Source of the DNA: Nostoc sp. UHCC 0302
GTDB taxonomy: Bacteria; Cyanobacteriota; Cyanobacteriia; Cyanobacteriales; Nostocaceae
Assembly (NCBI RefSeq): GCF_038096175.1
Contig: NZ_CP151099.1
Location: 2,172,501 to 2,236,500, forward strand
Direction of reading: 5' to 3'
DNA length: 64,000 nt
In this document: one piece after another, positions 28,080-37,340 of the stretch
Position numbering within the stretch: the first letter of the stretch is position 1
How the letters are laid out: every line of letters starts with the position of its first letter
The notes under the pieces: model-generated
Told to the model about the DNA's origin: nothing
The model's database searches: none
Seen by the model: only the letters and a program-made list of their open reading frames with translations
Program-made: the position numbers and the translations under genes

Positions 28080-29405
28080 ATGCTTGAGTTTGACGACATT
28101 CAGCACATTCTGTTGACTCGTGTGCCTGCGCTCACCGGACGGTATGAATTTCTATCGTTCCGGAATCCTGCTGGTGGACGAGCATGGCTAGCTGCCATTC
28201 TTGAAAAGGTACAGTCGTCTGCGGAGGTTCGTGCTTCGGTCGAACAGGACAACCGATGGGTGAGCGTGGCTTTCACCTGGAACGGCCTGCGGGCGCTGGG
28301 TATGGATGAGGCATCGCTGGCCACGTTTCCTGATGAGTTTAAGCAGGGCATGGTGGCCCGCGCGGAGATCCTCGGCGACACCGGCACGAATCATCCTGAC
28401 AATTGGGTGGGAGGTGTGGCTAGTCCGGATCTCCATGCAATTGTGATTCTCTTTGCCCGCGATAACACGGAGCGTGATCGGTGCAAGGCGGAACACCAGC
28501 AACTCATCGCGCAGTGCGAGGGCGTGGAAGTGATCTCGGCATTGGATCTGGAGGCAACGCCGCCTTTCAACTATGCACACGACCACTTCGGCTACCGCGA
28601 TCGGCTCTCGCAGCCAGCCATCGAAGGCTCGGGCGAAGAGCCGACGCCCGGTTCCGGTGCGCCGCTGAAGGCGGGCGAGTTCATCCTGGGATACCCGGAC
28701 GAATATGGTCTCCCAGCCAATCTGCCGCAACCCGAGATCCTCTCCCGGAACGGTAGCTACATGGCCTATCGACGCCTGCAGGAGCATATCATCGAGTTTC
28801 GTGACTTCCTGCGCCAGCACGGTCAGACGCCGGAAGAGCAGGAACTTGTGGCGGCGAAATTGATGGGTCGTTGGCGCAGCGGCGCACCGCTGGTGCTGTC
28901 ACCAAAAAAGGACGATCCAGCACTCGCCGTGGATATGCAGCGCAACAACGACTTCAACTATGCGACTATGGACCCGCATGGCTATGCCGTACCCCTCGGC
29001 TCCCATATCCGTCGCCTGAATCCTCGTGATACAGGGGCGAACATGAATCGGCGGCGGATGATCCGTCGCGGGGCGACCTACGGGCCACCACTCCCGGAAG
29101 ATGCACCAGAAGACGGGATAGAGCGTGGCATTGCTGCCTTCGTGATCTGCGCGAGCCTGATTCGTCAGTTCGAGTTCGCGCAGAACGTGTGGGTGAATGA
29201 CAAGAACTTCCACGAACTCGGCAACGAGCGCGATCCGATTATCGGCACGCAGGACGGCACCCTTGACTTCAAGATCCCGAAGCGGCCAATCCGGAAAACC
29301 ATCAAGGGCATTCCGGCATTCACCACGGTTCGGGGCGGGGCTTACTTCTTTCTGCCCGGGCTGAAGGCGCTTCGGTACCTGGCGTCACTGAGCAGTGGCA
29401 GGTAA
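28080..29405 (+). CDS. Dyp-type (dye-decolourising) haem peroxidase
   Basis: 441 residues. The distal motif is 'FGYRDRLSQP' near 170, keeping the catalytic Asp of the GxxDG motif but with Arg in place of the last Gly, as in some DyP subgroups. Proximal haem-ligand His is likely in 'LGSHIRRLNPRD' near 306, with further Arg. 'FILGYPDEYG' and 'AYFFLPGLKAL' are also typical. The enzyme uses H2O2 to oxidise dyes, phenolics or unknown substrates. No Tat or Sec signal, so cytosolic or cargo-like. Start at 28080 is set by AGGAGGA eight bases upstream; an earlier in-frame codon overlaps the previous gene. High GC, few HIP1 sites: likely transferred. Confidence 0.88.
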   Translation: MLEFDDIQHILLTRVPALTGRYEFLSFRNPAGGRAWLAAILEKVQSSAEVRASVEQDNRWVSVAFTWNGLRALGMDEASLATFPDEFKQGMVARAEILGDTGTNHPDNWVGGVASPDLHAIVILFARDNTERDRCKAEHQQLIAQCEGVEVISALDLEATPPFNYAHDHFGYRDRLSQPAIEGSGEEPTPGSGAPLKAGEFILGYPDEYGLPANLPQPEILSRNGSYMAYRRLQEHIIEFRDFLRQHGQTPEEQELVAAKLMGRWRSGAPLVLSPKKDDPALAVDMQRNNDFNYATMDPHGYAVPLGSHIRRLNPRDTGANMNRRRMIRRGATYGPPLPEDAPEDGIERGIAAFVICASLIRQFEFAQNVWVNDKNFHELGNERDPIIGTQDGTLDFKIPKRPIRKTIKGIPAFTTVRGGAYFFLPGLKALRYLASLSSGR

Positions 29406-29443
29406 CTTTAGAATCCGATCAAATAAAAGGAATGGTGGTGAAA

Positions 29444-30472
29444 ATGAGCAAGCTCAATCGAGTTGGGCGAACGTACAACCAGAACCATGTGCCGCGACCG
29501 TACACGCCGAACAAACGTCGGTTCAGCATTTACTGGACGTGGAGTTATCCTTGGGAAGTCAACCGATATCTGACCGAATTGGATAATCGGTTTTCGACGA
29601 TGACCGAAGTCCGTCGGGTCGGCTGGCCGAACTTTGAGGGATCTGAGTGGGATAAGATGAATTTCTTGCAGGGCATCGCTGGTACTCTGGAGCTATTCCA
29701 CCGATCAACCATCGATTTTCAGCAAATCGTGGGCGAGATTACTGGGCAGCCGGTCGCCGTTTACCAACGCATTGACCAGGCAGGTTACAAACTCCTGATT
29801 GATGAAAGAATTCTGGCAGACACGGATACATTGATGGTGTTCGGTCTGGATCACCTCGTATCCGAGCAAGAGGCCGAGAAGGGAGAAATCGACGCGATCC
29901 GGGAGTGGCTTAACCGGGAAGGCACGTGCCTGCTCCTTGCGCCGCACCATGACGTGGGTTTCACGAGTGATATGCAGCAACGCCAGATGGAGTATAAGCA
30001 TCACGGCGACGAACTCGTGCCGCGCCAGCAGCGCTTCGGTCAGTACACGCGATCGCTGATGAAAGAACTCGAAGTGCCTGTACTTAATCAGTTTGGACTC
30101 CGGCCTGCTATCGTACAAGGAAGCAACCAGATCGCACCCCTGACCGTTAACAAGGATCTCGACAAACTGGGTTTGCTGAATGGAGTTACCACGTTCAACT
30201 TCCATCTGCATCTGCCCCACTACGCGCTGACAACAGAGGACACGAAGTCCATTCATGTTTTGGCGACACAGCCGATTGATCTTTCCCGACCGCATCCGTT
30301 CACGGCAGAGGGAAATCGGGAATTCAATACGTGCATCTGGGTACCGCCGAACGGTTACCGTGGCGGCGATATTTTGCTTGCCGACTCGACCATCTTCACC
30401 ACACTATTCGGCGGCACGGAAAGTCTAGGACACTTTTGGCGGAACATGGCGAAACTGCGAGTCAATGTCTAA
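29444..30472 (+). CDS. Uncharacterised protein, third gene of the DyP cassette
   Basis: 342 residues, not recognised. It starts 'MSKLNRVGRTYNQNHVPRPY', with a central 'GTCLLLAPHHDVG' preceded by 'LMVFGLDHLVSEQEAEKGEIDAIREWL', which looks like an alpha/beta (class I amidotransferase or ThuA-like) fold, and ends 'SLGHFWRNMAKLRVNV'. Conserved-looking His pairs (APHHD, YKHHGD, FHLHLPH) could bind metal or haem. I start at ATG 29444 because GGTGG lies six bases upstream; ATG 29432 has its AAAGG too close. 38 bases follow the peroxidase stop, so it is the third operon gene. Same high GC as its partners, with one HIP1 site. Confidence 0.7.
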   Translation: MSKLNRVGRTYNQNHVPRPYTPNKRRFSIYWTWSYPWEVNRYLTELDNRFSTMTEVRRVGWPNFEGSEWDKMNFLQGIAGTLELFHRSTIDFQQIVGEITGQPVAVYQRIDQAGYKLLIDERILADTDTLMVFGLDHLVSEQEAEKGEIDAIREWLNREGTCLLLAPHHDVGFTSDMQQRQMEYKHHGDELVPRQQRFGQYTRSLMKELEVPVLNQFGLRPAIVQGSNQIAPLTVNKDLDKLGLLNGVTTFNFHLHLPHYALTTEDTKSIHVLATQPIDLSRPHPFTAEGNREFNTCIWVPPNGYRGGDILLADSTIFTTLFGGTESLGHFWRNMAKLRVNV

Positions 30473-30676
30473 GTGGAGAGCGGAAAATTTCAGGGGAGAT
30501 AGGCAAGAATTAAGCAAGGGGTTCTAGACATTAATCATCCCAAAGACCTTGAAACGAATGGCACGCTTGAAAAGCTAAAATCCTTGCTAGGGCAGGGTGT
30601 AGTCCATTTGCCACAAGTTAGAAATAAGTGAATTTTGTCAATACATCTTTGTACATAGATATCTCTGTATAAGAAT

Positions 30677-30733
30677 AATATTGGGGTGGGGAAGGAGGGC
30701 AGCGTTGCTGCCCTCCTTCCCCACCCCAATATT
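30677..30733. terminator. Perfect 27-bp palindrome with 3-base loop
   Basis: Left arm 30677-30703 (AATATTGGGGTGGGG...) and right arm 30707-30733 are exact reverse complements with loop GTT. It lies between the DyP cassette and the IS4-type remnant. As RNA it is an extremely stable hairpin followed by TTGATTAT, so it would terminate or protect the cassette transcript on either strand. The rest of 30473-30830 shows no gene. Confidence 0.8.
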
Positions 30734-30830
30734 TGATTATCATTATCAGTAGGTTTGAAAGTAGGATTTCCTAACAGAAAAAATTATGTGAAACTCAGTT
30801 AATACAAGTAATTGAGCGATTGTAAAAACC

Positions 30831-31789
30831 GTGAGCAGCAGCCGTAAAATCAATCGAGATCATGCTAAAAAGAAGCAACGGCCAATGGTGGAAGACGAAG
30901 TAATTGCTTTTCAACTCGAACAGTTACTGACACCAGCCATTACTACCCAAGAAAATTACTACCGTCAACTGGGATTAAGAGACAGGATTCTCAACTTACC
31001 ATTAATGGTAGCGGCGGTATTACAAAGTTTGAAGCAGATATTTTAAATTTAGTTACTCCCAATAATCTGCTTTTATTAGATAGAGGATTTTACCACTTTA
31101 ATTTCTGGCTACAACTAATTGCTAAGAATGTGAACTTTATAACCCGGTTAAAAAAGGGAGCAGCGATTCATGTCCAGCAAGTGTTTACAGATAGCTTTTA
31201 TTTACGCGACCGTCTGATACGTCTTGGTTCTGGCACAAAGAAGACTCCCTTTGTTACTCTACGTCTAGTTGAAATTCGTTCAGGCAAGACATGGCATTCT
31301 TATTTAACGAGTGTGCTTGACCCTACAGTTCTACCACCCTATGTTGTGGCTGATTTGTATCGCCGAAGATGGAGAATTGAAGATGCTTTTAATACTGTAA
31401 AGCGACTTTTAGGTTTAAGTTATTTATGGACTGGTTCAATGAATGGTGTTCAATTGCAGATTTGGGCTACTTGGTTATTTTATGCTGTATTGGTTGATTT
31501 AGGTGATGCTGTCACCGACGAACTTTCTCTACCTTTTGACTCCATTTCTGTAGAGATGATTTATCGCGGTCTTTATCATTTTTATGTTGCTCATCAAAAA
31601 GGTCTAGCAACTGACCCTATCAAAGATTTTGCTGCTCCAGAAAATCAATATTTAGGCATTGTTAAACGTCAACGAAAACCAAACATGAAGCTAATTGTTG
31701 CACCCTTTCCTGATCAACAACGAGGCACACCTGAATTTTTCTTTCAGCCATCTTCTCAAATCTCCTTGACAATTGCCTCACAATCTTAA
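30831..31789 (+). mobile_element. Internally deleted IS4-family transposase
   Basis: The frame from GTG 30831 encodes an N-terminus (SSSRKINRDHAKKKQRP...LNLPLMVAAVL) that stops at 31046. From about 31016 another frame continues 'TKFEADILNLV', 'LLLLDRGFYHFNFW' (second catalytic Asp) and 'YRRRWRIEDAFNTVKRLLG', the Y-R-E-K signature of IS4 transposases, to the stop at 31787. The section with the first catalytic Asp is missing, so it is dead. It marks the right edge of the GC-rich cassette. Confidence 0.85.
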
Positions 31790-32104
31790 CTTGTGACCAA
31801 TGTTTCTTCCCTGAAAAAAGATAAACAAAATTGATTAATACTGTCAGATGGTCACTTCAAGCTATCGTGTCGCTTAAAACTTGCTACTTGTGTCACTTGC
31901 CTGTGGTATTGAAAAGCAAGATCAGGAATAATCTAGCAGTAGGATAGCACAGCTAGCTGTGTTACCCTACTCATGTCCTTCATTGCGATGAAAATTACTA
32001 TAAAATCACAAATAAACACCGATAAATTATGAGTGTTTATTTATGGTTTAATTTACCGAAAATTGACTTGTGCAATCACTATTATTAATAGCCGCATTTA
32101 TATC
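31790..32104. other. Intergenic region
   Basis: About 315 AT-rich bases between the IS4 remnant and the VOC gene. No feature recognised; an open GTG frame from 32033 merely extends the next gene. Confidence 0.45.
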
Positions 32105-33127
32105 ATGACCCAAACTAAAATTGAAGGTATTTATGAAGTGTGTATTGGCATCCCAGAGCCAATTTCTGCAATTCAATATTGGGAGCAATTTGGCTATCGT
32201 ATTGGTCAAGTGGGTGAATTGAACGCAGATATAGCCAATCAATTATATGGAGTGAATTCCTCTTTACGTTCAATTCGTCTTTACCATCAAAACGCAGATC
32301 ATGGTTTAGTTCGTCTCCTAGTTTGGCAAAATCCCACACATCAGGGTTTAGGAACAGAGTCAATGAAAGTTAAGGGAAATCGCTGGGCAACAACCTTAAC
32401 TGCTGATGTATTAAGTATTTTAAATCATGTAGAAGATGCAAAAGCCGCAGGTTGGCCTATCAGGTACACTAACCCTTACTGGGAAGTCATTTACAACAAA
32501 GAAAGAAAAAGTCGTCCTTTCGTGGAACAGGCTGTTGGAGTGCGAGAAATGCTGCTATTGCAACCCTTGGCTAGACAGGTTTTATTTCAAAGATTTGGCT
32601 ATACACTGCCGCATTATGGACAAATCAACCCTAACGCTGCTTTTAAAACTAGTCAGTTTACCCATATGGGAATCATTACTCAAGATGATAGCAAAGAAAC
32701 CGTAAGGTTTTACGAAGAAGTTTTGGGGTTGCTGCGTGTGCGTGATAATGTTGAGACTAGCTATGAATCTTCACCAGCGGGTCGACATATTTTTGACCTC
32801 AACCCTGGAGAAAAGTTTATTGTTACTACCTTTGATGACCCACGTTCTTCAAAATCTGACTTGATGGCTGCACGCAGCGGCAGACTTTACATCATTCGCT
32901 TTCCAGAATACGTCAATTTAGAATCGCGTTTTGAAGCAGCCGAACCAGGGAGCCTGGGAGTTTCTCTCTACACTTATCGTGTACAGGGAATAGAAGAGTA
33001 TTGCGATCGCATCAAAGCGAGTACTGCAAAAAAAATTACTCCCATCATTAGCAATGAGTTTGGCGAGAAGAGCTTCTCTTTTGTTGCACCAGATGGTTAC
33101 TTTTGGACTTTACTAGAAGGCAACTAA
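32105..33127 (+). CDS. VOC (glyoxalase/bleomycin-resistance) superfamily protein
   Basis: 340 residues with two tandem VOC-type modules: first ~8-130 ('YEVCIGIPEPISAIQYWEQFGYRIGQ'), second ~185-335 ('FTHMGIITQDDSKETVRFYEEVLGLLRVR', ending 'FSFVAPDGYFWTLLE'). The 'HMGI' His and the terminal Glu are the usual metal-ligand positions in the second half; the first half lacks the His, so it may be structural. The reaction is unknown. I start at ATG 32105, where homology begins; a GTG at 32033 would add 24 hydrophobic residues. No close same-strand partner. Confidence 0.75.
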   Translation: MTQTKIEGIYEVCIGIPEPISAIQYWEQFGYRIGQVGELNADIANQLYGVNSSLRSIRLYHQNADHGLVRLLVWQNPTHQGLGTESMKVKGNRWATTLTADVLSILNHVEDAKAAGWPIRYTNPYWEVIYNKERKSRPFVEQAVGVREMLLLQPLARQVLFQRFGYTLPHYGQINPNAAFKTSQFTHMGIITQDDSKETVRFYEEVLGLLRVRDNVETSYESSPAGRHIFDLNPGEKFIVTTFDDPRSSKSDLMAARSGRLYIIRFPEYVNLESRFEAAEPGSLGVSLYTYRVQGIEEYCDRIKASTAKKITPIISNEFGEKSFSFVAPDGYFWTLLEGN

Positions 33128-33361
33128 TTTAAATACAGCAGTTTATAAGTAAATGAAGTACAGGATCTGAGTTAAAAAGCTAGATATCAAGCCGGATTTA
33201 CTTCTGACTCCTGTATTCTAAATTTTCCTATCAGTAACAAACCATCCAAGCTTCCCCGACATCTCCAAATTATGGGTGGATACAAAAGGATTCTGCATTC
33301 CCGTTTCGGGAGGCTTTGGAATGACTAAAATTACTGTTGGGTTCAAATATAAAACTTGTCA

Positions 33362-33682
33362 TTAGATAGAGTACTGGTTCCAGACATTTCCTGTTTCTTG
33401 CAATTGCGGCCTAGTCTCAGTTTCGTACTTGTTAATAGCTTCAATGACTTCAAAAAGCACATTAACTGCGTCGCTTAGCACTACCTCATTGGAGTCGTCA
33501 ATAGCTCCAATAACTTCAAAAAGTACATTAGCAGTTTCGTCTAGTATCACTTCATCCGAGGTTGAAAAATCTTCAGAAAATTCAACTTTTCGACAGCCTT
33601 GCATAGTTTGTGCAAGCTGGAGAGATTGTTGACATCCCTTGAGGATTTCCCGAATCTCTGCTGTAGTTAATGTAAATTCCAT
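33362..33682 (-). CDS. Small acidic protein with an internal duplication
   Basis: 106 residues, not recognised. Two adjacent blocks of about 22 residues are near copies: 'DEVILDETANVLFEVIGAID' and 'NEVVLSDAVNVLFEVIEAIN'. The DNA is also near-repeated, so the duplication is recent. GGAG lies 11 bases upstream of the ATG at 33682. No membrane helix or signal. Helical prediction suggests short amphipathic helices. It stands alone in an AT-rich stretch. Confidence 0.55.
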   Translation of the reverse strand: MEFTLTTAEIREILKGCQQSLQLAQTMQGCRKVEFSEDFSTSDEVILDETANVLFEVIGAIDDSNEVVLSDAVNVLFEVIEAINKYETETRPQLQETGNVWNQYSI

Positions 33683-34617
33683 TATTAGTTACTCCAAATA
33701 TAAAGAATAATTTCTATAAACAATACTCAATAAGCATCACAGGCTTCGGCACAAGCGCAAGCTAGTTAATCCTATAATCAGTGCAATCTCATTTTGATGA
33801 TGTCGTAAATAATACATAATTTGTTGAAATATTTTTGTTTTGTAGGAAACTAACCAAGCTTTCTCTATGTATAAACACAAGGGCTTCACGACTATTGATA
33901 TAAATCCTGCTTTCGTTCTAAAAAGACTTACCCCAGGACAGTAGTACTCCTTTGGTAAAATTTAGTTAACATAAATAGCACTGCCACTGGTTCGAGCGAA
34001 TGCCAGCGAATTGGCGAGTAGTTCCTGAGTTAAGTGTTCATGTTAGATCGCCTGATAGTTAAATGTGATTCTCTGGTTGGGATGTAAGTAAGAGAATCAA
34101 CTAGCAGCCGCTATCAATCAAAATCCTCCTGTTCATTTCTGAGATTGCTTGTACTTAAACACAAGATAAATCACAGATTTCGGCAATTTGGCAACTTATC
34201 TTTTTCAGTTACGGTTTTAATAGAGATATCAACAGTGCCGGACAGTCAAGAAGTTGTACAAGGAATAGAATAAAGCTCCTGCTTCAATGTCCTGCCCTAT
34301 GCCAGTTTGAGATGAGTGCTGTAAAACAGCTCTACATGATTGATACAGCACTGAGTTACTGCTCTAAAACTGGCTAGAAATCAACTAGAACATATAGAAC
34401 CGAGGAATTGTATAAGTCTAGTTTGGTGCATAATTTCTCAACGCGGTTAGTGAAAGCTAGCTAGTTGAATGTTAGCCTCTCCCTTAATACTGCTTTGAAC
34501 GCTATTTGAGTTGAAGAGAGACAATCGCTGCAATTAACCTGCATCTATTACCTGAGTAGATAATCCGGATGGTTTATCCCTAATATCTAGGTGTTCTACC
34601 TAAAAGATATTAATAAG
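33683..34617. other. Long intergenic region
   Basis: About 935 bases, AT-rich, with no convincing frame, tRNA or hairpin on either strand. It may hold decayed sequence between scattered small genes. Confidence 0.45.
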
Positions 34618-34749
34618 GGGTGTTGCTGATTAATGCGATGAATTTTGTTTCGCGCATACCGCTAAGGCGGAACCCGCAGAGTAGGCGCTGAGAGTCTATC
34701 TTTAGTCTTGGTCAAAAATCTCAATTCATCCCGCAAATATGCAACACCC
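34618..34749 (+). repeat. Inverted-repeat (MITE-like) element, 132 bp
   Basis: Ends GGGTGTTGC (34618-34626) and GCAACACCC (34741-34749) pair exactly, and pairing resumes imperfectly inward (GATGAATT with AATTCATC). The GC-rich interior (GCGCATACCGCTAAGGCGG) resembles Nostoc dispersed repeats. Non-coding. Confidence 0.6.
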
Positions 34750-34892
34750 AATAGGGAATGGCATTGTAACTGAGCGCATTCACACTTGATGAAAAGACCT
34801 CAACACTATAATCCTGGGAACATAACGAAGGCTTAGCTTAGCCCGCACATACGTATTGTGTAAACCAACACACTTAGAGAAGAGTGTTTTGG

Positions 34893-35114
34893 TTAACCCA
34901 TAGTAACTGGCTTATGGATATGTGCAATAGAGTTACCTTTCATGGGTGAAGAATGTTCAAATGCTTCTGGGTGGGTTATTGGAAGAGAGCGAATCAGCTC
35001 ACGAATCACATCAGTTGCTGGCCTGCCCGTGATTGCACAATATCGTTCAAGTTTTTTGCTCTCAATCAATCCAAGATTTAGTGTAATTCTTTTAACAGCC
35101 CATTTTTTGTTCAT
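34893..35114 (-). CDS. Small ribbon-helix-helix-like protein
   Basis: 73 residues starting 'MNKKWAVKRITLNLGLIESKKLERYCAITGRPATDVIRELIRSLP'. A basic strand followed by two helices is the layout of a CopG/Arc-type DNA-binding domain, as in antitoxins and plasmid regulators. The tail is unstructured. I use ATG 35114; a GTG just upstream is in frame. No toxin-like gene is adjacent, so it is not called a toxin-antitoxin pair. Could be a lone regulator. Confidence 0.5.
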   Translation of the reverse strand: MNKKWAVKRITLNLGLIESKKLERYCAITGRPATDVIRELIRSLPITHPEAFEHSSPMKGNSIAHIHKPVTMG

Positions 35115-35583
35115 CACTTGCTCTATTAATCAAATTTGAGAAATTAAATTTATAAAGCAAGATGCAATGGTTAATGAATAATAGTGCCAGCCGATTGCTA
35201 ACCACAGCATACTTGCCGTAAAACTATTTTTAGCACATCCACTCCCAGGGTATTTACCTGTAATCCCAAACTTCATCAATAAATCATTTATATAAATTTT
35301 GGTTTCATCTGAAAAGAGTTTATATTTTCACAGATATTGTCAAACAAAGTGCAATGAGAAGAAAGGTAGTAAGAGATTTATCTTCAGCAAATTACTGACT
35401 TGTGAACTATGATTAACACTGATTTCATAAACTTGCATCCAATGTTCATCTAGTCTTTACCCAGAGGTTGAATTTACTATGTTAAACTCTGGATATAAAC
35501 AAAGAAACAATCACTATATTTAACTTTATAACTTAACTTTTGTTAATGCCTCTAGAATTTTTTTAGAGGTATTTAACATTTAA
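35115..35583. other. Intergenic region
   Basis: About 470 AT-rich bases leading into MITE-like copy C; nothing else recognised. Confidence 0.45.
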
Positions 35584-35694
35584 TAATACCAATTCAATTA
35601 ATGATTGCAACACATACTTGGGTGAAGACGCGATGAATCGCGTCTCTACAAATGGCCGGCCTATTTGTCATATTCTTTTTTCAAATTGGTATAA
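35584..35694 (-). repeat. MITE-like element, copy C (111 bp)
   Basis: Third copy of the TAATACCAATT family, in the same orientation as copy B. Ends TAATACCAATT (35584-35594) and AATTGGTATAA (35684-35694), internal AGACGCGA-TGAA-TCGCGTCT hairpin intact. It carries a few extra bases (GGCCGGCC) relative to copy B. It lies 215 bases past the stop of the leftward aldo/keto reductase. Sequence 35695-35909 has one weak rightward frame I do not accept. Confidence 0.85.
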
Positions 35695-35909
35695 CTTCAA
35701 AGGGGAACGCTACGGAGAACCTTGCTTGCCTAAAATGTAAGAGCGATCGCAATTTGACACGATCTATTGCTAGATTTAGTTATTTTGGCGATGAAAGCCT
35801 CCCAGACTTTCATCGACAGCGAGGCATTTTATTACTGGTAAGTGCCTTAGCTTATTCAGCTAATAAACTGACTGATTTAGACAAACTTTTACGTTTGTCA
35901 TGAAAGAGA

Positions 35910-36866
35910 TTATGGATTATCGCGCAGAAAGTTGCTAATTTCACCTAGCTCCTGCTCATTAAGGCGAAATTCACTTGCACCGATGATTCCCTCGACCTGT
36001 TTGGGGTTGCGCCCACCAACGATCGCAGCTGTAACCGCAGGATTGTTTAAAGTCCAAGCGATCGCCACCTCACCCGCAGAGCGCCCGTGTTGTTGACCGA
36101 TATGCTGTAATATCTCGACGAGTTTCAGGTTACGAGATAGACGTGGCTCCTGGAATTCACTGCTGGTCTTGCGCCAATCATCATCTGGCAGGTTGGCTAC
36201 TCGCTCAGACGTCATTGCTCCTGTGAGCAAGCCCGATTGCATAGGTGAATAGACAATCACACCTATGTTGTTTTCCTTACAGAAAGGTAGGATCTCGTTT
36301 TCGACATCGCGCTTAACCAGTGAATAAGGCGGCTGTAATGAGGTGACTGGTGCAATCTCCTGGACACGTTTTAACTGCTCGACATTGAAGTTTGAAACCC
36401 CGATATAGCGAACCTTGCCCTCATCTTTTAGCTTGCTGAGAGTTGTCCAGCCTTCTTCAATATCTGAATCGGGGTTAGGCCAGTGAATCTGATAGAGGTC
36501 AATGGTTTCAATGTCGAGTCGGCGCAAACTGCCTTCAACTTCCTGTCGGACTGAATCTGCCTTGAGGCTGCGACCAATTTTGCCAGATTCATCCCAGATC
36601 ATTGAGCATTTAGTGAAAATATAGGGACGATCTGAGCGAGCTTTGAGCGCCTTAGCAACAACCTCTTCCGAATGCCCTAGTCCATAAACTGCTGCGGTAT
36701 CAATCCAATTCACGCCGAGATCGAGGGCGCGATTGATTGCTTCAATCGATTCTTGGTCGTCCTGCGCTCCCCAACCAAAAGCCCAACCACCTCCACCGAT
36801 TGCCCAAGCACCAAAGCCAATTGGGGTGATGTGAAGCTCTGAATTTCCGAGTTGTTTGGTTTGCAT
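35910..36866 (-). CDS. Aldo/keto reductase
   Basis: 318 residues. Catalytic-tetrad signs: Asp and Tyr in 'WIDTAAVYGLGHSEE' (~48-60), Lys in 'IFTKCS', His in 'IDLYQIHWPNP'; NADPH site near the C-terminus in 'AIVGGRNPKQVEG'. A cytosolic NADPH-dependent carbonyl reductase of the AKR superfamily, substrate unknown. Start at ATG 36866 (MQTKQLGNSELHITPIGFG), where the fold begins; an upstream TTG would add 21 unlike residues. No Shine-Dalgarno. Confidence 0.88.
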   Translation of the reverse strand: MQTKQLGNSELHITPIGFGAWAIGGGGWAFGWGAQDDQESIEAINRALDLGVNWIDTAAVYGLGHSEEVVAKALKARSDRPYIFTKCSMIWDESGKIGRSLKADSVRQEVEGSLRRLDIETIDLYQIHWPNPDSDIEEGWTTLSKLKDEGKVRYIGVSNFNVEQLKRVQEIAPVTSLQPPYSLVKRDVENEILPFCKENNIGVIVYSPMQSGLLTGAMTSERVANLPDDDWRKTSSEFQEPRLSRNLKLVEILQHIGQQHGRSAGEVAIAWTLNNPAVTAAIVGGRNPKQVEGIIGASEFRLNEQELGEISNFLRDNP

Positions 36867-37340
36867 ATCTACAATTTGTCCAAAAATTTTAGAGTCAGTC
36901 GTTAGTGTACGCTGCAAACATTTCCTCAACTGCTATCTGTAGTGTGAATTATTCTCCGTATAAATACACTTTTGTCAGTGAGTTGCCTTCCATGTTTCTC
37001 AACTATAAAGCGTTAAGCAGCAAGGGATAACAATACATCCACCCCATACAGCAAGCGATTGAGACATGAGAAGTTTTTGCGAGAATCAAGATGCTTTTGA
37101 TAGACATTGAGAGATGCGATCGCAGTTTGTGTTGCAAATGCTTCAATCGTATTGACTACTATAATACGAGTTGTAACACAAAATATTATTTAATTTTCTA
37201 CCTCAATCAGCCTCTATTACTCTATCAACAGGTCTAATTTTATGCTGGTGTTAAGGCTGATTTGATATTAGTAAACTTATAGCAGTAAGCTTCATAGCTT
37301 TATGTACAGAGCATCAAACAGCAGTAAGTGCTAAAAATTA
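36867..37340. other. Divergent intergenic region
   Basis: About 470 bases between divergent genes; no coding frame, one HIP1-like site, no hairpin recognised. Holds two promoters by position. Confidence 0.45.

Noticed and set aside
28188-28820. Leftward 210-residue frame antisense to the peroxidase
   Set aside because: Shadow frame caused by high GC; the sense frame carries DyP motifs.
29705-30295. Leftward 196-residue frame antisense to the third cassette gene
   Set aside because: Antisense shadow in GC-rich DNA, no domain or start context.
33985-34020. tRNA-like GGTTCGAGC sequence
   Set aside because: No acceptor or D-arm pairing could be drawn around it.
34893-35114. Toxin-antitoxin pair
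   Set aside because: Only an antitoxin-like ribbon-helix-helix protein is present; no toxin frame adjacent.
35652-35903. Rightward frame beginning MAGLFVIFFFQ
   Set aside because: It starts inside MITE-like copy C; the part beyond has no recognisable domain.
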